Part shown: positions 60,514 to 64,000 of the stretch, one piece after another
How the letters are laid out: each line of letters opens with the position of its first letter
How positions within the stretch are numbered: the first letter of the stretch is position 1
From: Natrinema hispanicum
Lineage (GTDB): Archaea; Halobacteriota; Halobacteria; Halobacteriales; Natrialbaceae
Assembly: GCF_004217335.1 (NCBI RefSeq)
Contig: NZ_SHMP01000005.1
Span: forward strand, 310,001 to 374,000
Reading direction: 5' to 3'
DNA: 64,000 nt
Notes under the pieces: generated by a model
The model's input: the letters and a program-made list of their open reading frames with translations, nothing else
Told to the model about the DNA's origin: nothing
The model's database searches: none
Program-made: the position numbers and the translations under genes

Positions 60514-60819
60514 CTCGGTAACGTTCGGGGCTTCAAACCGCACGCACATAAGGGTTGATCCTTCGTTTTTGCGGGAAACACGGGCCACAACGGGATTTCA
60601 GCGTGAATAATCCCCATGTGATTAGTCACATGATCCTATATATAGATACCTGGAGAGGTGTTGGACCGGTAAAGAAATATTACCCGCCGTCGAACCAGTA
60701 ACGTTGGGCACTCGAGCGGAGGCTTCTTCGTCCAGCCGAAAACTCCAAACAGTCGTGACAGGTGTTCTGCAACTGGAGTCAGGATGTTCCCGTGTCTATC
60801 GCGAACGGAATCACGCTCG
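60514..60819. other. Promoter region of the nuo operon and end of purE
   Basis: No gene was found in these 306 nt. It holds the nuo promoter and palindrome listed below, and a GGTAA/TTACC pair around 60669-60685 that may belong to the end of the purE transcript. Confidence 0.55.
60615..60644 (-). promoter_or_regulatory. TATA box and palindromic operator of the nuo operon
   Basis: TATATATA (60637-60644) lies directly upstream, in the leftward sense, of a perfect palindrome CATGTGA-TTAG-TCACATG (60615-60632). The predicted transcription start is near 60612, about 100 nt before nuoA. A dimeric regulator bound there would overlap the start site and block the operon. This is a strong candidate operator for redox or energy control. 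Confidence 0.6.
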
Positions 60820-61458
60820 TTATTGTTCGCGGTCCCGGAACGCCGGCGTCCCCTCGTCGTGAAGGTCACGGGAGACGGCTCCAACGCCCTCGCGTAGCCC
60901 CTCGTGGTAGTCGACCAGTCGGTCGCGAACGTCGTCGTGCTGGCGAGCGAGGATCTGCGCGGCGGATAGTGCGGCGTTGAACGACTTGCCGGCGTCAACG
61001 GCGACGAGCGGCGCGCCGGTCGGCATTCCGATGACGCTGTCGACGGATTTTTCCTGGACCGGGACGCCGATGACCGGCAGCGGATACGCGATCGAGGCAG
61101 TCATGTTCGGCAGGTCCGCGGACTTGCCGCCCGCGCCGGCGATGATGACCTCGAGCCCGCGATCCTCGGCCGTCTCGGCATAAGCCGTCATTAAGTCCGG
61201 CGTTCGATGAGCCGAGGTGACGTAGGTCTCGAACGTGAATCGTTCATCGGGTGCGTCCTCGTAATCGGTCTGTTCGGCGAAGCCGAGTTCGTCGACGAAG
61301 GCGTCGTAGGCTCCGCGGCGTTTCCCGCCGGTCATCATCGTCTCGAGATCGGAGTCGCTGCCCATCACGATCCCTACATCGGGGGTTTCCGCGGCCGGCC
61401 GGTCTTGGTCGGCGTCGTCGTGCAGGCGGTCGATCAGGTCGCGAACGCTGTCGCTCAT
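60820..61458 (-). CDS. purE: N5-carboxyaminoimidazole ribonucleotide mutase
   Basis: The 212-residue protein has GIVMGSDSDLETM (about 29-41), YVTSAHRTPDLM (about 79-90), and IIAGAGGKSADLPNM, the active-site loops of class I PurE. It interconverts N5-CAIR and CAIR in purine synthesis. The N-terminal about 25 residues are a haloarchaeal extension. PurK is encoded just upstream on the same strand (74 nt). Confidence 0.95.
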   Translation of the reverse strand: MSDSVRDLIDRLHDDADQDRPAAETPDVGIVMGSDSDLETMMTGGKRRGAYDAFVDELGFAEQTDYEDAPDERFTFETYVTSAHRTPDLMTAYAETAEDRGLEVIIAGAGGKSADLPNMTASIAYPLPVIGVPVQEKSVDSVIGMPTGAPLVAVDAGKSFNAALSAAQILARQHDDVRDRLVDYHEGLREGVGAVSRDLHDEGTPAFRDREQ

Positions 61459-61532
61459 GGGAGTGGCTGGTCGGGCAAACGACTTGAAACAGTGGTAAAC
61501 GAGCTGAAGATCGGAGCGGGTGTCGCGGACGA

Positions 61533-62696
61533 CTACGACTGGAACGTCACGGCGGTCTCGAGGTCGCGTGCTGTCTCGAGGAGGTCGTCGATGGAGTCGT
61601 CGCCTCCGTCACCCGTCACCGTGACGTGGCCCATTTTCCGAAGCGGCCGCGCTTGGTGCTTGCCGTACCAGTGGAGGGCCGCGCCGGGTGTCCCGAGGAT
61701 CTCGTCGATGTCGCCCACGGCTGCCGGTTGCTCTTCGTCGACGTCGCCGAGCAGGTTCGTCATCACTGTCGGCGAACGCAGGGTCGTCGAACCGAGCGGC
61801 CAGCCCAGCACGGCCCGGACGTGCTGTTCGAACTGCGAGGTCTGGGTCCCCTCGATCGTCCAGTGGCCCGAGTTGTGCGGGCGCGGGGCGATTTCGTTGA
61901 GCAGGATCTCGCCGTCCGTCGTTTCGAAGAGCTCGATCCCGTAGACGCCACGCCCGTCCATTACTTCGAGCACGTCCCGCGCAACGTCATATGCGTGCTC
62001 GGTAACGGCTTCGCTCGAGCGGGCGGGGACGATCGTCTCCCGGAGGATCTCGTTTTCGTGGACGTTCTCCCCCAGTGGGAAGGTCGCGACCTCGTCGTCA
62101 CCCTTGACGGCGATGACCGACACCTCGCGCTCGAAATCGACGAAGGACTCGACCATCGCGGGGCCGGCGACCGACTCGAGGGCATCCTCGGCGTCGGCTT
62201 TGGATTCGACCGGCACGTTGCCACGCCCGTCGTAGCCGCCGGTGCGAGCTTTGAGCATCACCGGCGCGCCGTAGTCATCGATCGCCTCGCGAATGTCGTC
62301 GGCATCGTCGACCTCGCGGAACGGCGGCACCGGAACGCCAGCAGCCTCGAGTTCGCGTTTCTGGACGAGTTTGTCGTGGATCGTCTCGAGCGTCGAGGGC
62401 TTCGGGTGAACCGGCGTTCCCGTCTCCTCGCTGATGCGGTCCATGACGTTCTGGTCGGCGAGTTCGATTTCAAACGTGAGAACATCAGCGCGCTCGGCGA
62501 GGTCGCGGATCCCTGCCTCGTCGTCGAAGTCAGCAACGATCTGGTCGCGGGCCACGAGCGCCGCCGGACAGTCCGGCGTCGGATCGAGCACGACCACCTC
62601 GACGCCAAGCGGTGCGGCCGCCTCGGCGAGCATCCGCCCGAGCTGTCCCCCTCCGACTACACCGATCGTCGGTCCCGGCGTCCGTAGCGTCGTCAT
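61533..62696 (-). CDS. purK: N5-carboxyaminoimidazole ribonucleotide synthase
   Basis: The protein is 387 residues from ATG 62696. The ATP-grasp fold begins with IGVVGGGQLGRMLAEAA (about 10-26); later motifs are KARTGGYDGRGNV and EIAPRPHNSGHWTIEG (the metal-binding end). It makes N5-CAIR from AIR, bicarbonate and ATP, the substrate of PurE. The two genes form an operon. Confidence 0.95.
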   Translation of the reverse strand: MTTLRTPGPTIGVVGGGQLGRMLAEAAAPLGVEVVVLDPTPDCPAALVARDQIVADFDDEAGIRDLAERADVLTFEIELADQNVMDRISEETGTPVHPKPSTLETIHDKLVQKRELEAAGVPVPPFREVDDADDIREAIDDYGAPVMLKARTGGYDGRGNVPVESKADAEDALESVAGPAMVESFVDFEREVSVIAVKGDDEVATFPLGENVHENEILRETIVPARSSEAVTEHAYDVARDVLEVMDGRGVYGIELFETTDGEILLNEIAPRPHNSGHWTIEGTQTSQFEQHVRAVLGWPLGSTTLRSPTVMTNLLGDVDEEQPAAVGDIDEILGTPGAALHWYGKHQARPLRKMGHVTVTGDGGDDSIDDLLETARDLETAVTFQS

Positions 62697-62927
62697 TACG
62701 CCGCGGTTGTCGTCGCCCGCGCTTAAGAATTCCCAAACGGGATGCTCGAAGCGCGGTCGCTCCGTGCTGTCCACGTGTCACCGATCCGTTCCCATCGACT
62801 GGAACTGGCCGTGACAGCAAACGCTGTCAACGGATGAATCTGTTATCCTATAAAAACCTTCGTGGAGAGCACCCACGTCAGAAACTGACTACCAGTACAT
62901 ATGTTGTGAGAGCGGATAGTTCTACGT

Positions 62928-63752
62928 ATGCAACATGACATTTCGCGACGCCAGTTGCTCGGTGGGGGAAGTCTTGGCACCCTCGGCGCACTCGCCGGCT
63001 GTCTCGCGACCGGCAGGGGCGCAACGGAAACCGTGACGGAAACCTACGAGCGGTCCGATCTCAGTTCACTCGCGCTCGCAACCGTCAACGGCGCGATCAC
63101 CGTCGACGGTAACCAGGGCGACGCGATCGAGGTCACGGCCGACAAAGCGGCACCGACCGAAGACGCCCTCGAGTCGGTAACCCTCGAGTCAAGCCGGAGA
63201 GACGGGCAACTTACACTCGAGACGAACTTCGAAACGACGCCGTTTCTCTTCGGCCCCGATCCAAAAGTCGACCTCGCGGTGACGGTCCCGTCAGGAATCC
63301 GACTGGCGCGGGCAGAGACGACTAACGGTGACATCGAGACCCAAAACGTGACCGGCGACTTCGTTGCCGGGACGACGAACGGCCGGATCGATGCCGAGGG
63401 CGTCGACGGCGGACTGAGCGCCGAGACCACTAACGGTGAGGTCCATGCCGCTGGCGTCAGCAGCGACGTAGACGCGGACACGACGAACGGGGATATCGAC
63501 ATCACGCTTGCAGACGGCGGCGACCTGACCGCGGAGAGTACCAACGGCGAAATCACGGTCCAGGCACCCGAATCGCTCGATGCGACCGTCAGCATCGAGA
63601 CGACCAACGGCGACATCTCGGTCGAGGGCTTCAGCGATTCGAACGCTTCGAGCGACGGCTCACTCGAGATGACACTGGGAGATGGAACCCGCCGTCTCCG
63701 TCTCGAGACGATCAACAGCGACGTGACATTTCGCAGTACCGACGCGCCGTAG
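62928..63752 (+). CDS. DUF4097-like exported lipoprotein
   Basis: The 274-residue protein has a Tat signal (SRRQLLGGGSLGTLGALAGC, about 6-25) ending in a lipobox cysteine, so it should be exported folded and lipid-anchored. The mature part has at least five repeats of TTNG(D/E)I-type turns (about 125-230), the DUF4097 right-handed beta-helix pattern. Such proteins are cell-surface proteins of unknown function, often near stress regulators. Confidence 0.88.
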   Translation: MQHDISRRQLLGGGSLGTLGALAGCLATGRGATETVTETYERSDLSSLALATVNGAITVDGNQGDAIEVTADKAAPTEDALESVTLESSRRDGQLTLETNFETTPFLFGPDPKVDLAVTVPSGIRLARAETTNGDIETQNVTGDFVAGTTNGRIDAEGVDGGLSAETTNGEVHAAGVSSDVDADTTNGDIDITLADGGDLTAESTNGEITVQAPESLDATVSIETTNGDISVEGFSDSNASSDGSLEMTLGDGTRRLRLETINSDVTFRSTDAP

Positions 63753-63875
63753 CGATACCTATCCGACTCGAGCGCGAGAATCGAATGCCGTCGAGCCTTG
63801 ACCCGGTCGGCAATCGATAGCATGCGGCCACCGCAGAACGGTACCTCTTTTACCCGTCCTCCCTACCGCTCGCCT

Positions 63876-64000
63876 ATGACCACGCTCGGACTGGTGGTCG
63901 CGGAGTTCAACCGGCCGATCACCGAGCAGATGGAGCAGGACGCACTCGAGGCCGCAACGGCCGCGGGTGCCGACGTGTACGAGACGGTCCACGTGCCGGG
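63876..64000 (+). CDS. ribH: 6,7-dimethyl-8-ribityllumazine synthase, N-terminal fragment
   Basis: The frame starts at ATG 63876 and runs off the right edge after about 41 residues. MTTLGLVVAEFNRPITEQMEQ and GADVYETVHVPG match the start and the GA.V.....VPG pattern of archaeal lumazine synthase, the penultimate riboflavin enzyme. The rest is outside the window. Confidence 0.85.
   Translation, partial: MTTLGLVVAEFNRPITEQMEQDALEAATAAGADVYETVHVP

Noticed and set aside
1..64000. CRISPR array, transposase or IS element, rRNA.
   Set aside because: No regularly spaced repeats, DDE/HUH or cas-like proteins, or rRNA sequence were seen.

Overview
The window is high-GC DNA from a halophilic archaeon of the class Halobacteria. 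The evidence is acidic proteins with alanine, glutamate and aspartate bias, mostly leaderless or short-leader genes with TATA-like boxes, Tat-type secreted proteins, an 11-gene nuo operon without NuoEFG, FEN1, and a mevalonate-pathway decarboxylase of the haloarchaeal type. The very frequent CTCGAG hexamer resembles Natrinema/Haloterrigena-type genomes (Natrialbaceae), but that assignment is inference.

Layout. 1-5.5 kb is core chromosome: an HD-domain protein, the B12-binding subunit of methylmalonyl-CoA mutase with its MeaB GTPase, an alpha/beta hydrolase, and a thiolase with its OB-fold/zinc-ribbon partner. 5.77-24.32 kb is an integrated element of about 18.5 kb in a tRNA-Ala(GGC) gene. A 42-bp repeat with one mismatch, inside a 66-nt similarity, bounds it. 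A tyrosine integrase lies at the left end, and a primase/helicase-like replication gene preceded by four tiny overlapping genes lies at the right end. Its cargo is a complete Type I restriction-modification operon (hsdM-hsdS-hsdR) coupled to a YgjP-type metallopeptidase, then a NYN-domain nuclease-like protein, Tat-secreted proteins, and a chain of zinc-finger microproteins headed by a SWIM-domain protein. 24.3-25.7 kb holds tRNA-Ala, a Trm9-like methyltransferase, tRNA-Gly(TCC) and a duplicated tRNA-Gly 3' end that looks like a scar of a second integration.

26.7-39.1 kb is a sulfide/persulfide and oxygen-respiration neighbourhood: a rhodanese-metallo-beta-lactamase (persulfide dioxygenase-like) protein with a small membrane protein, a divergent regulator that fuses a DNA-binding domain to two rhodanese domains, sulfide:quinone oxidoreductase with a DUF1641 partner, a 1-Cys peroxiredoxin, and two complete convergent cydAB (cytochrome bd) operons, the second with three small membrane-protein genes behind it. 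A plausible reading is that SQR feeds sulfide electrons to quinone, rhodanese and dioxygenase process the sulfane sulfur, and bd oxidases, which are typically sulfide tolerant, pass the electrons to oxygen.

39.4-49.9 kb is housekeeping: FEN1, MvaD, endonuclease III, an NAD-kinase-like protein, an M28 peptidase, a polyprenyl synthase, an NmrA-like protein, a CBS-ParB protein and an RCK-DHH phosphoesterase. 50.0-60.5 kb is the leftward nuoA-B-CD-H-I-J1-J2-K-L-M-N operon, with a TATA box and a perfect palindrome at its promoter. 60.8-62.7 kb is purK-purE. The window ends with a DUF4097-like lipoprotein and the start of ribH. No rRNA, CRISPR array or transposase was seen.
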